Assembly (NCBI GenBank): GCA_035942915.1
Contig: DASZCR010000118.1
Coordinates: 1-15,497, forward strand
DNA: 15,497 bases
Reading direction: 5' to 3'
Origin: DASZCR01 sp035942915
GTDB taxonomy: Bacteria; Acidobacteriota; Blastocatellia; Pyrinomonadales; Pyrinomonadaceae
In this document: positions 1 to 7,176 of the stretch, in pieces
Layout of the letters: every line of letters begins with the position of its first letter
Position numbering within the stretch: position 1 is the stretch's first letter
Program-made: the position numbers and the translations under genes
The notes under the pieces: generated by a model
Database searches by the model: none
The model's input: only the letters and a program-made list of their open reading frames with translations
Told to the model about the DNA's origin: nothing

Positions 1-40
1 CCCGACGCCCTTTCGCTGTTCGTCTCGTTTCGCTGCTCGC

Positions 41-1087
41 TTAGAAAGTGTTGACGAGCGCGGCGATGTCGGTCTGTGCCACTTCGAGGCGGAGTTGGAC
101 TTCCGTTCCTTGCGCCGTCACGCGCAGCGAGTCAATCGCCTTCTGTGCGACGCGGCCACGCTCGCCGGGCAGGCGCGCCAGCAGAAGCGGCGCAAACTGC
201 TTGAGCGCCGTTAGTGTGTCGCTGAGATTCTGTGCGTCGCGTGCGCCCGTCGTGCGTAGCACCGTCAGGAGGTCGAAGCCCGTCGCCGTCGTGCCGAGCG
301 AGCCGTAGAACTGACGGATGGAGGCGACGCTCCTTGAAATCTCCTCGTTGCCGAGGTCGAGACCTTTCGTTGCGGAGGCCGGGACGAGTCCGCCGAAGCC
401 GACGATGGCGTTCGGGTTCTGACGCGCCAGCGTCACCATCTCGGCGCTGACGCGACCGCGCCCCGCCTGCGCGTCGATGGCCGCGCGGACGCCCGCAGGG
501 TCGCCGACGGCGATGGTCGTCGGGTCGAGCACGGTCAATGCCAACTCACTGGCACGCACGCTCAGCAGGCCAAACAACTTGATTCTGTCCTGCGGGCGGA
601 AGACGTAGACGCTCTTGCCGCCGTGCTTCTGTTCCGTGTATTGCCCGTTCGAGGCCACGCGTCCGGCGGCGATGAGCGCGGCCGCGTCAAACGTCCCGTG
701 CGCGATAGCCACGGCGTTATCAATCTTCAACTTCCCGTCAGGCAAAGTTACGAGACGCGCGCCGATGGCGAGACGGTCGAAGGCGCGCGGGTCTATCCCT
801 GTCTGCGTCTTAAACTGTTCGATATCAGCATTGACTTCGGCAAGCTTGGCCGCGTCGCTGGCAAGCGCGCGCGGGATGGCGTCTGTCAGCAGACGCTTGA
901 GGTCAACGAAGACGACAGCGTCCGAGGCGGGCAGCGGGACGACATCCTGTGTCGTCGCGGCAGGTGCGGCCGGTCTGCGTTGTGCGCCCGCGCGCCGACG
1001 GTTGGTTTGCGCCTGCGTCGCCGTCGCGGCCGACGAAGCGACGAGGACGACGAATGTCAGCAGCGCGGCGTAAAGCTTCCTTTTCAT
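41..1087 (-). CDS. Exported protein of unknown function
   Basis: 348 aa. Residues 1-26 form a clear Sec signal peptide: a basic start (MKRK), a hydrophobic core, and a likely cleavage near ATATQAQ. An Arg/Ala/Pro-rich linker follows to about residue 50. The rest is a soluble alternation of short strands and helices (VVFVDLKRLL, then GLLSVRASELALTVLDPTTIAVGD), without a catalytic motif I recognise. The general look, a self-contained alpha/beta repeat ending in a short C-terminal strand and helix, is of periplasmic proteins that Acidobacteria annotate as hypothetical. A strong Shine-Dalgarno GGAGG lies 4 bases before the ATG (1091-1095), which supports this start. It is the last gene of the minus-strand run, 51 bases after the methyltransferase, and may have its own translation signal within a shared transcript. 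Function unknown; the export call is sequence-based. Confidence 0.85.
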   Translation of the reverse strand: MKRKLYAALLTFVVLVASSAATATQAQTNRRRAGAQRRPAAPAATTQDVVPLPASDAVVFVDLKRLLTDAIPRALASDAAKLAEVNADIEQFKTQTGIDPRAFDRLAIGARLVTLPDGKLKIDNAVAIAHGTFDAAALIAAGRVASNGQYTEQKHGGKSVYVFRPQDRIKLFGLLSVRASELALTVLDPTTIAVGDPAGVRAAIDAQAGRGRVSAEMVTLARQNPNAIVGFGGLVPASATKGLDLGNEEISRSVASIRQFYGSLGTTATGFDLLTVLRTTGARDAQNLSDTLTALKQFAPLLLARLPGERGRVAQKAIDSLRVTAQGTEVQLRLEVAQTDIAALVNTF

Positions 1088-1138
1088 AAACCTCCGGTTA
1101 ACCTTTCATCTGGCAAATAAATTGTCCGAGCAGGAGAG

Positions 1139-2008
1139 TCATGCGCGCTGGTCGGATGCGTGCGCGGCGGCTGACGGTTGGCTCGCGACGCTTGAGAGTC
1201 GGCCTCCTCCGGCGTCTTCGGCGCGCACGGCGACGACTTTGTAGACCGCGTTCTTGAAAAAGACGCGCTTGAGGCGGTCGCCCGCATGACGCGGAGGGCG
1301 CGTGCGCGCCTGTCGGACGGCTTCGGCGACGTTATGGCTCTCGTGCAGGAGACGCAAGGGGAGTCCGTCGAACAATCTGCGCGCAGTCGTCAGGGTGAGG
1401 TGCGTCGTGTGGTCTGCGAAGGGGGCAATCTCGAAGCTGACGCCGAGCGCACGCCAGCCCGCATGGAGCGAGGCGGCGACGCGATAGACCGCGTGATGGA
1501 CGTTGACAGTGAAGTAGAGCAGCCCGCCGGGCGCGAGCACGCGCGCCATCTCCGAGACGATGCGCGCGGGGTCTTCGGCGTGGTCAACGACGTTATCGGA
1601 GAGCACCACGTCGAACGAGCCATCGCGGAAGGGAAGCGACTCGCCGTAGGCGGCGATTGTCTGCGCCTCGCCCTGCCACGCCGGAAAGAGCGTGCGGTAT
1701 TCGACGGCCAGCGGGTCAACGCCGACGCCTGTCTGCGCTCCGAAGAAGAAGATGAGTCCGTGCGCGCCGCTCCCGACTTCGAGCACGCGCGCGTCTTGGG
1801 GAATCGGTCGAACGCTCTCGATGAAGGAGCGCGCCTCGCGTGAGTGCAGGCGCATCGCCGCGACGACTTCGGCTTCGCGCCCGCCGAGCGCCTCGGACTT
1901 GCGCCGCTGGTATGCAAGCTGTCGCTCGATGGCGCGCATCGCGCGCCGGTGGCGGCCGCGCTGTAACCACGAAGCGCCTGCGCCTGAGAGGTTCGTTTCT
2001 GTCGTCAT
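1139..2008 (-). CDS. Class I SAM-dependent methyltransferase
   Basis: 289 aa with the Methyltransf_11-type Rossmann core. Motif I, the SAM-binding glycine loop, is VLEVGSGAHG at about residues 75-84. The acidic residue that contacts the SAM ribose is D98 in GVGVDPL. The post-motif region FDVVLSDNVVDHAEDP (132-147) is followed by the family-typical helix and strand MARVLAPGGLLYFTVN (154-169). The N-terminal 60 residues are basic and helical, and the C-terminal 90 residues are variable and probably define the substrate, which the sequence does not reveal. The gene begins 6 bases after the thiolase stop, so the two are almost certainly cotranscribed and probably coupled; no independent Shine-Dalgarno is obvious. 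Small-molecule or lipid methylation is the usual role of this type. The link to the thiolase suggests acyl or quinone-like chemistry, but that is only inference. Confidence 0.88.
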   Translation of the reverse strand: MTTETNLSGAGASWLQRGRHRRAMRAIERQLAYQRRKSEALGGREAEVVAAMRLHSREARSFIESVRPIPQDARVLEVGSGAHGLIFFFGAQTGVGVDPLAVEYRTLFPAWQGEAQTIAAYGESLPFRDGSFDVVLSDNVVDHAEDPARIVSEMARVLAPGGLLYFTVNVHHAVYRVAASLHAGWRALGVSFEIAPFADHTTHLTLTTARRLFDGLPLRLLHESHNVAEAVRQARTRPPRHAGDRLKRVFFKNAVYKVVAVRAEDAGGGRLSSVASQPSAAAHASDQRA

Positions 2009-2014
2009 CCGATT

Positions 2015-3199
2015 TCAGACGCGCTCGACGAGCAATGCCACGCCGAGGCCGCCGCTCACGCAGAGCGTCGAGAGGCCGAGACGCGCGCCGCGTCGGCGCA
2101 TCTCGTGCAGCAGTGTGGTGGTGATGCGGACGCCGGTGCAGCCTATCGGGTGGCCGAGCGCGATGGCTCCGCCGTTGACGTTCAGACGTTCCCGGTCGAA
2201 GCCCAACTCGCGGTCGCAGGCGATGACCTGCGCGGCGAAGGCTTCGTTGAGTTCGACGAGGTCGATGTCTGCCAGCGAGAGCTTTTGCCGCGAGAGCAAC
2301 GCGCGCACGGCCGGGACAGGCCCCAGTCCCATCACGTCCGGCTCGACGCCTGCAAACTCGTAATCGACGATGCGCGCTTCGGCTTCCGCGCCGGTGCGCC
2401 TGACGGCCTCGCCGCTCATCACGACGACGGCTGCCGCGCCGTCCGTGATGCCCGAAGAGTTCCCGGCCGTGACCGTGCCCGTCTTGCTGAAGACGGGCGG
2501 GAGCTTTCTCAAGTGCTCGATGACCGTGTCGGCGCGCGGGTGCTCGTCGCGCGCAAAGAGGGTCGTCTCGCCCTTGCGCCCCTTCAACTCGATGGGGACT
2601 ATCTCGGAATCGAAGCGTCCGGCGTCGATGGCGACGGCCGCGCGCTGCTGCGACGCGAGCGCATACTCGTCCTGCTCGTCGCGCGAGATTTCATATTGCC
2701 GCGCGAGGTTCTCGGCCGTCTCGCCCATCAGCAGACCGGAAAGCGGGTCGAGAAAGCCGTCACGATACATGCCGTCAACCAACTCCGTATGGCCGAGACG
2801 CGCTCCCCAGCGCGCGCCCTCCGCGAAGTAAGGCACGCGCGACATGCTCTCGGTTCCCGCCGCGAGTATGACATCGGCGCGGCCGAGCATAATCTCCTGC
2901 GCCGCGAGGATGATGGCTTTCAAACCTGAGCCGCACGCCTGATTGATGGTCGATGCCTGCGAGGTCACGGGCACGCCCGCGCGATAACTAATCTGACGCG
3001 CGACGTTCGGCCCGTTGCCCGCCTGTCGCGCGCAGCCGACAATCACTTCGCGCACTTCGCTCGCATCCACGCCCGCGCGACGCAAACTCTCTGCGGCGGC
3101 CACCGTGCCGAGGTCTGCCGCGTTCAACGCCGCCAGCGCGCCGCCGAAGCGTCCGATGGGCGTTCGCACCGAACCGACCAGAAAGACTTCTTTCGTCAT
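2015..3199 (-). CDS. Thiolase (acetyl-CoA C-acyltransferase)
   Basis: 394 aa, the normal length for a thiolase II. It catalyses reversible condensation or cleavage of acyl-CoA and acetyl-CoA in beta-oxidation or acetoacetyl-CoA formation, in the cytoplasm. Counted from the ATG, all catalytic parts are visible: nucleophilic Cys about residue 89 in NQACGSGLKAI, the NEAFAAQ block about 318-324, the catalytic His about 350 in GGAIALGHPIGCTG, and the second acid/base Cys about 380 in CVSGGLG. The last motif is usually C-x-G-G-G; here it has Ser in the third place, a mild variation. I chose the ATG at 3199 because AAGG sits 7 bases upstream; an in-frame TTG two codons earlier has the same AAGG only one base away. 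It starts 16 bases after the VWA gene and runs into the methyltransferase. The choice between a biosynthetic and a degradative thiolase cannot be made here. Confidence 0.93.
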   Translation of the reverse strand: MTKEVFLVGSVRTPIGRFGGALAALNAADLGTVAAAESLRRAGVDASEVREVIVGCARQAGNGPNVARQISYRAGVPVTSQASTINQACGSGLKAIILAAQEIMLGRADVILAAGTESMSRVPYFAEGARWGARLGHTELVDGMYRDGFLDPLSGLLMGETAENLARQYEISRDEQDEYALASQQRAAVAIDAGRFDSEIVPIELKGRKGETTLFARDEHPRADTVIEHLRKLPPVFSKTGTVTAGNSSGITDGAAAVVVMSGEAVRRTGAEAEARIVDYEFAGVEPDVMGLGPVPAVRALLSRQKLSLADIDLVELNEAFAAQVIACDRELGFDRERLNVNGGAIALGHPIGCTGVRITTTLLHEMRRRGARLGLSTLCVSGGLGVALLVERV

Positions 3200-3215
3200 C
3201 TTCAAACCTTACCTG

Positions 3216-3917
3216 TCAACGCATATGTCTGAGCAACTCGCCCGCGCCCGCTCTCAACTGCGACATGTCGCGGACGATGATGGTGTGTCCGCCCGTCTCC
3301 TTCGCCAGTTGATTGAGGAACGCTGTGGCGCGCTCGAAATCCTTCTTCGAACCACCGTTCTTCCGCACCATTTCGGGGAAGCCGAGGACGAAGACTTTTA
3401 TCTTCTGCTCGCGCAGCAACTCGAACAGTTTCGCCTCTTTGTGTTGGCTCGCGCGGTCTTCGCCGTCCGTTAGCAGGACGAGCGCACGCACGCGCCCGGC
3501 GCGTTCGCCGCTCCCGCCTGCTCCCTTCGAGAGATGTTCGGCGGCCGTGTAGAGCGCGTCGATAATCGCCGTCTGTCCGCCCTCGACGTACATCTCGTCG
3601 AGCGCGTAATAAAGCGCACGCTTGTTCGACGTGAAGTCTCGCAGCAGCGTAATCTGATGGCTGGAGACGAAGCGTATGACGAAGCCCTCGTCATCGTCGC
3701 CGCTACCTTCGACAAAGACTTTCGCCGCGTCGATAACCGTGTCGAGAATCGAACGCAGAGAGCCGGAGTTGTCAACGACCAGCCCGTAGCTGAGCGGCGC
3801 AGAGGTGGAGGGCTGCGGGTTCGTTTCCTGAACCGGCGCAGGCGTCCCGGTCTGCGCCGACGCGCACACCGGCGACAACAAAAGAAGCAGCAGAATGAGT
3901 TTCAATCTCAAACACAT
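3216..3917 (-). CDS. Exported VWA-domain protein
   Basis: 233 aa. Residues 1-22 are a signal peptide with a Leu-rich core (LILLLLLLSPVCASAQ), followed by a Pro/Thr/Ser-rich spacer to about 40. The rest is one von Willebrand factor A domain with a complete metal-ion-dependent adhesion site: DNSGS at 49-53 (D-x-S-x-S), T116 in GGQTAIIDAL, and D151 in LLTDGED. It resembles the VWA-containing exported proteins abundant in Acidobacteria, but it is shorter because it has almost nothing outside the VWA fold. The role is probably metal-dependent protein binding at the periplasm or cell surface; the ligand is unknown. AGGA lies 8 bases before the ATG, which supports the start. It is the first gene of the minus-strand run and diverges from the nuclease-like gene. 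The match of a VWA protein with a thiolase is not a known functional pair. Confidence 0.88.
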   Translation of the reverse strand: MCLRLKLILLLLLLSPVCASAQTGTPAPVQETNPQPSTSAPLSYGLVVDNSGSLRSILDTVIDAAKVFVEGSGDDDEGFVIRFVSSHQITLLRDFTSNKRALYYALDEMYVEGGQTAIIDALYTAAEHLSKGAGGSGERAGRVRALVLLTDGEDRASQHKEAKLFELLREQKIKVFVLGFPEMVRKNGGSKKDFERATAFLNQLAKETGGHTIIVRDMSQLRAGAGELLRHMR

Positions 3918-3948
3918 GGCACGTTCCTACCGATGACTGTCTGCTGAC

Positions 3949-3974
3949 TAACATCTACCTTTTGATGTTAACAT
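3949..3974. promoter_or_regulatory. Palindromic site in divergent intergenic region
   Basis: The arms TAACATC (3949-3955) and GATGTTA (3964-3970) form a perfect 7-bp inverted repeat with an 8-base spacer. It overlaps a 10-bp perfect palindrome ATGTTAACAT (3965-3974). The site lies in the 156-base gap between the divergently transcribed VWA and nuclease-like genes and is AT-rich in a GC-rich setting. This suits an operator or core promoter, but no convincing -35/-10 pair was found around it. Confidence 0.4.
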
Positions 3975-4073
3975 ACGCCGCCGGACGCCCGCGAACCGGC
4001 GCCCGGACTCCCACCCTGCTCGCACAACTCGACGCCCGGACGAGCCACCCCTTCGTCGAAGACAGACGAAAAG

Positions 4074-5627
4074 ATGAATCGCCTGACGAACTGCGCCGCA
4101 GAGGTCGAGGCCGCGCGTCTGCGCCTCGCCGCGCTGCTCCATGCGCGACCTGAATGGCTCTGCACACGCCGGGGCAGCGGCGGCGGCGCAATCTACGAAC
4201 TGCGCCGCGACGCCTGCCAACTGCGCCTCGCGGGCGCGTCACTGCACCTCCTCTTTGAGAACGAAGCGGGCGTTCATCCATGGCGCATCAACGGTTGGGA
4301 GGTGTGCGGCGCGACCTTGCGTCTTGCCGTGACGCGCCGCGCGGGCGTCGAGCGCGCGATACTCGAACTCGTCCCAAGAGATTCAGCGGCGGCGACGAAA
4401 GCGGTCGTCGCGGCGGCGCGCGAGGCTATGTGCGAGCGCGTGGCGCGTGTGGCCTGTGCGGAGTTGGGGGCGGGCGCGAAGATAGAGAGCGCGCGTCTGA
4501 GCGCGGGCACAAGGCGCGGCGAACCGGGTCGTTATGCGCGCGTCCTGCTCACACACGCTCGCGGTCGCGTGGCCGTCACCGCGCCGGTCGTCGAACTCGG
4601 CGCACAGAGCACGGACGCCTTCCTCGCCTCGGCGCTCATCTGGTTCGCGCGCCTGCGCGAGAGCGTACGTCGCGGAGCGTCGGCGCGGAGACTCTGGCTC
4701 CTTGCCCCGCCGCGTCTCGCCGCCGCAACGTGCGAGCGCCTGCCGCTCTTGCGCGCGGAGTTGAGAGAGACGATTGCGGTCTATGAACAGGATGAAGCGC
4801 GCGGCTCTCTCATGCTTCGTCCGACGCCGACGTTGAAGGCGTTGCTCTCGGCCGCACCACGTTTCGCGCGTGCTGCGGGGATGGAGCCGGGAGCGTTGGC
4901 CGCGCGCATCGTCTCGCTTGCGCCCGACGCGATTGACGTGGTGCGCGCACGCTACGGCGAGACGTTGCGCTTTCGCGGTCTGGCGTTTGCGCGCGTGCGA
5001 CGCGTGTTGGGGAGGGAATGTGCATGGCTCGGCATCGAAGGCGCATCGCGTCGAAGGCTCTTGGGAGAGGAGGACTGGCCTGAGCTTGTGCGTCTGGTGG
5101 CGGAACTCTCTGTGCACCGCCGCGCGGACGCGCCGAACCGTCGGCACGCGATGTACCATGCGCAGCCCGAAGCGTGGCTCGAATCGCTGCTGCGACGCGA
5201 GATTACCCGGCTCGACCCCGGCCTCATCGTCGCGCCCGTCCACGCGCAATTCCGCGTCGCGCGCGAAAGCGCGTCGGGCGCGCGCCCCGTCGACCTGCTC
5301 GCGCTCAGACGCGACGGCCGTCTCGTCCTCATCGAACTGAAAGTGTCTGAGGACGCCGCACACGCCCTTCAGGGCGCTGACTACTGGCGCAGGGTTGAGA
5401 CGCAACGCCTGCGCGGACGCCTCACCGAAGCGCGCCTCTTCGGCGACGCTCACATCGCGCCGCACCCGCCGCTCCTCTACCTCGTCGCCCCGCTCCTCCA
5501 TTTCCACCGCTCATTCGAGACACTCGCACGCGCCCTCTCCCCCGCCATCGAAATCTATCCCTTCGACATCAACGAAGACTGGCGCGCGGGCGTGCGCGTC
5601 GCACGTCGCTGCCACTTTAACCACTGA
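4074..5627 (+). CDS. PD-(D/E)XK nuclease-like domain protein
   Basis: 517 aa, cytoplasmic, with no signal or membrane segment. The C-terminal third (about 360-500) has the PD-(D/E)XK pattern: a helix with E370 in YHAQPEAWLES, then D407 in RPVDLLAL, E421 and K423 in LVLIELKVSED, and the trailing aromatic helix ADYWRRVE (435-442). These match the metal-binding and catalytic residues of the restriction-endonuclease fold. The DLLAL...LIELK arrangement recalls NucS-like and other DNA-repair or helicase-associated nucleases. The N-terminal 350 residues are Arg/Ala-rich and unrecognised; they may bind DNA or a partner. The gene stands alone, divergent from the VWA gene and convergent with the MBL gene, so context gives no partner methylase or helicase. 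The ATG follows a purine-rich stretch (GACGAAAAG) without a strong Shine-Dalgarno. The fold call is fairly sure; activity and target are not. Confidence 0.8.
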   Translation: MNRLTNCAAEVEAARLRLAALLHARPEWLCTRRGSGGGAIYELRRDACQLRLAGASLHLLFENEAGVHPWRINGWEVCGATLRLAVTRRAGVERAILELVPRDSAAATKAVVAAAREAMCERVARVACAELGAGAKIESARLSAGTRRGEPGRYARVLLTHARGRVAVTAPVVELGAQSTDAFLASALIWFARLRESVRRGASARRLWLLAPPRLAAATCERLPLLRAELRETIAVYEQDEARGSLMLRPTPTLKALLSAAPRFARAAGMEPGALAARIVSLAPDAIDVVRARYGETLRFRGLAFARVRRVLGRECAWLGIEGASRRRLLGEEDWPELVRLVAELSVHRRADAPNRRHAMYHAQPEAWLESLLRREITRLDPGLIVAPVHAQFRVARESASGARPVDLLALRRDGRLVLIELKVSEDAAHALQGADYWRRVETQRLRGRLTEARLFGDAHIAPHPPLLYLVAPLLHFHRSFETLARALSPAIEIYPFDINEDWRAGVRVARRCHFNH

Positions 5628-5706
5628 GTCTCTTAATCTCTTGGGCAAAGTTTATCCTGCGCTGACGAGGTCGATGCGCGTTATCTCCGGTCGGTTGATG
5701 GCTGCT

Positions 5707-7176
5707 TCAGCCTTGAGAGGCGCGCGCACGCTTCGTTGTACCTCGTCTGGTTCGCAGGGGCTGTAAGGAGATGTCGAACTCCTCACACAGTTTTCCGGGC
5801 TCAAGCATCTGCGTCGAAAAATAGTCGGACTCTTTTTTCAGAGCCTTGACGAGCGACTCTCGTGGCACTTCGGTGTGTGGGTCTTCGGCGTTGCGACCAC
5901 CGGGGTGCTTGCCCGTGGTGGTGGACATGAAGGTTTGCAATACGTCGCCGTCCGATTTATTGCTCTTCTTCTTTTTGAATCCTTCCCAGATGGACTTCGG
6001 CGTCGCGTTGCGGCTTCCGTGATGGCCTACTTTGTACACGTCAACGTCTGCCAGCATCTTGACGACCTCCGGTTTCGAGAGAGCGTAGTTCCAGTTTTCA
6101 ATCTGCGCGTCGCCGGGAAAGAGCAGCTTCCGGCCGCCCACTTCAAACAGGAGGATGATGCTGGTGTTGTTGAGCACGTTGTCGAGGGCGCGCACCAATT
6201 CGAGCAGTTGAGTGCCTCGGATGGCATTCATCCGGCGGATGAACCCGCGCGTGTGCGGCGGGGTCATGTGTTGCCCGACGGGTAGGGCATTTCCAACGGC
6301 TGAGGCTGGATGGAAGAGGGAGTCGTCATCCTCGTCCCCTTTGTGATGCGCCTCCAGCCTGCCGGCCGCAGCTTGAAGCATCCAGAATTGAGCGTTGTCC
6401 TTTGCGCGCATCGAGGTAATCTCCTTCGACTGCGTGAGGTCGGGCGGCCCAAGGACTCTGACCGTCACGCCCGGCAACACCTCTTCGAGGTCGAGCGGCT
6501 CGTCTTGATAGCGCACGAACAGCGCGCGCCCGGCCTTCCCCATCGCGAGCAGATTCTTCACGGCCGAGGCGTTCTTTAGATTGTCTTCGCCGAGAAAAGC
6601 AAGCTGCTCGCTCAACTTCAGATTGAACCCGAACCGGAGGTGCTTCTCCTCACGCACAACCGAGGCGGCGACGCTCTGCATGTAACTGAGGGTTTTGGCG
6701 AAGGGCATCAGACCAAGCCCTTTAACTTCGGTCGCGTGTCTGGGGTCGACAGGCGCATCAGGGTCTTCCGTCCAAGGCATGATGACCACATCCGGATGGC
6801 AGGAGCGGATAATGTCACCGGGCGCTTCCTTCTCAGGGTCCCTGCTCGTGCTGAATCCGCTGATGTGGTCGCGGTGCCGGTGCGTGGCGACGATAACGTG
6901 GATTTTCCCTTCGCAGTGCTGACGGATGTCTTGCGCCACCTGCATCAGCAAGTCCTCCGGGGCCTTTGGGGGCTTGGCCGTGCTGCCGAAATCAATCAGC
7001 ATATGACGACGCTGCTGCCCGTAGTGGAACGTCAGGAGGAAGCAATCGCCGAAGCCCACCTGATAACTACGCAACGTCAGCCTGTTCGGGCGAGAGGATT
7101 TCGTCAGCTTCTGCGCCCTGCTGCTCTTCGGCGTCTTCTGGCTCGGTCTCTTCTTCGTCATCTTGTTGGTAGTCAT
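5707..7176 (-). CDS. ComEC-type MBL-fold metallohydrolase
   Basis: 489 aa. The fold begins near residue 33 (LTLRSYQVGFGDCFLL). The metal site is intact: HRHRDH at 99-104 (H-x-H-x-D-H), the bridging Asp D356 in LLFPGDAQ, and H385/H386 in YKVGHHGS. The NNTSIILLF stretch before the second Asp and the GHHGS block are the hallmarks of the ComEC/Rec2-like MBL branch, here soluble, with no membrane helices. Members are hydrolases, often suspected nucleases or phosphodiesterases; the substrate is unknown. About 200 residues between H104 and the NNTS block form an insertion. The ATG at 7176 has GGAAGGGG 9 bases upstream and adds a Lys/Ser/Arg-rich leader of about 32 residues. This makes a 110-base overlap with the peptidase gene. 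A TTG at 7074 preceded by AGG would cut the overlap to 8 bases, so the start is uncertain. Base composition is less GC-rich than the flanks. Confidence 0.87.
   Translation of the reverse strand: MTTNKMTKKRPSQKTPKSSRAQKLTKSSRPNRLTLRSYQVGFGDCFLLTFHYGQQRRHMLIDFGSTAKPPKAPEDLLMQVAQDIRQHCEGKIHVIVATHRHRDHISGFSTSRDPEKEAPGDIIRSCHPDVVIMPWTEDPDAPVDPRHATEVKGLGLMPFAKTLSYMQSVAASVVREEKHLRFGFNLKLSEQLAFLGEDNLKNASAVKNLLAMGKAGRALFVRYQDEPLDLEEVLPGVTVRVLGPPDLTQSKEITSMRAKDNAQFWMLQAAAGRLEAHHKGDEDDDSLFHPASAVGNALPVGQHMTPPHTRGFIRRMNAIRGTQLLELVRALDNVLNNTSIILLFEVGGRKLLFPGDAQIENWNYALSKPEVVKMLADVDVYKVGHHGSRNATPKSIWEGFKKKKSNKSDGDVLQTFMSTTTGKHPGGRNAEDPHTEVPRESLVKALKKESDYFSTQMLEPGKLCEEFDISLQPLRTRRGTTKRARASQG

Noticed and set aside
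2105..2929. 274-codon plus-strand open frame opposite the thiolase
   Set aside because: Mirrors a gene with every catalytic motif intact; translation is low-complexity Arg/Asp/Gly with no domain.
4383..5507. Long open frame on the minus strand opposite the nuclease-like gene (374 codons)
   Set aside because: High-GC antisense shadow: Arg/Glu-rich, no recognisable domain, no Shine-Dalgarno, and it lies entirely within a better gene.
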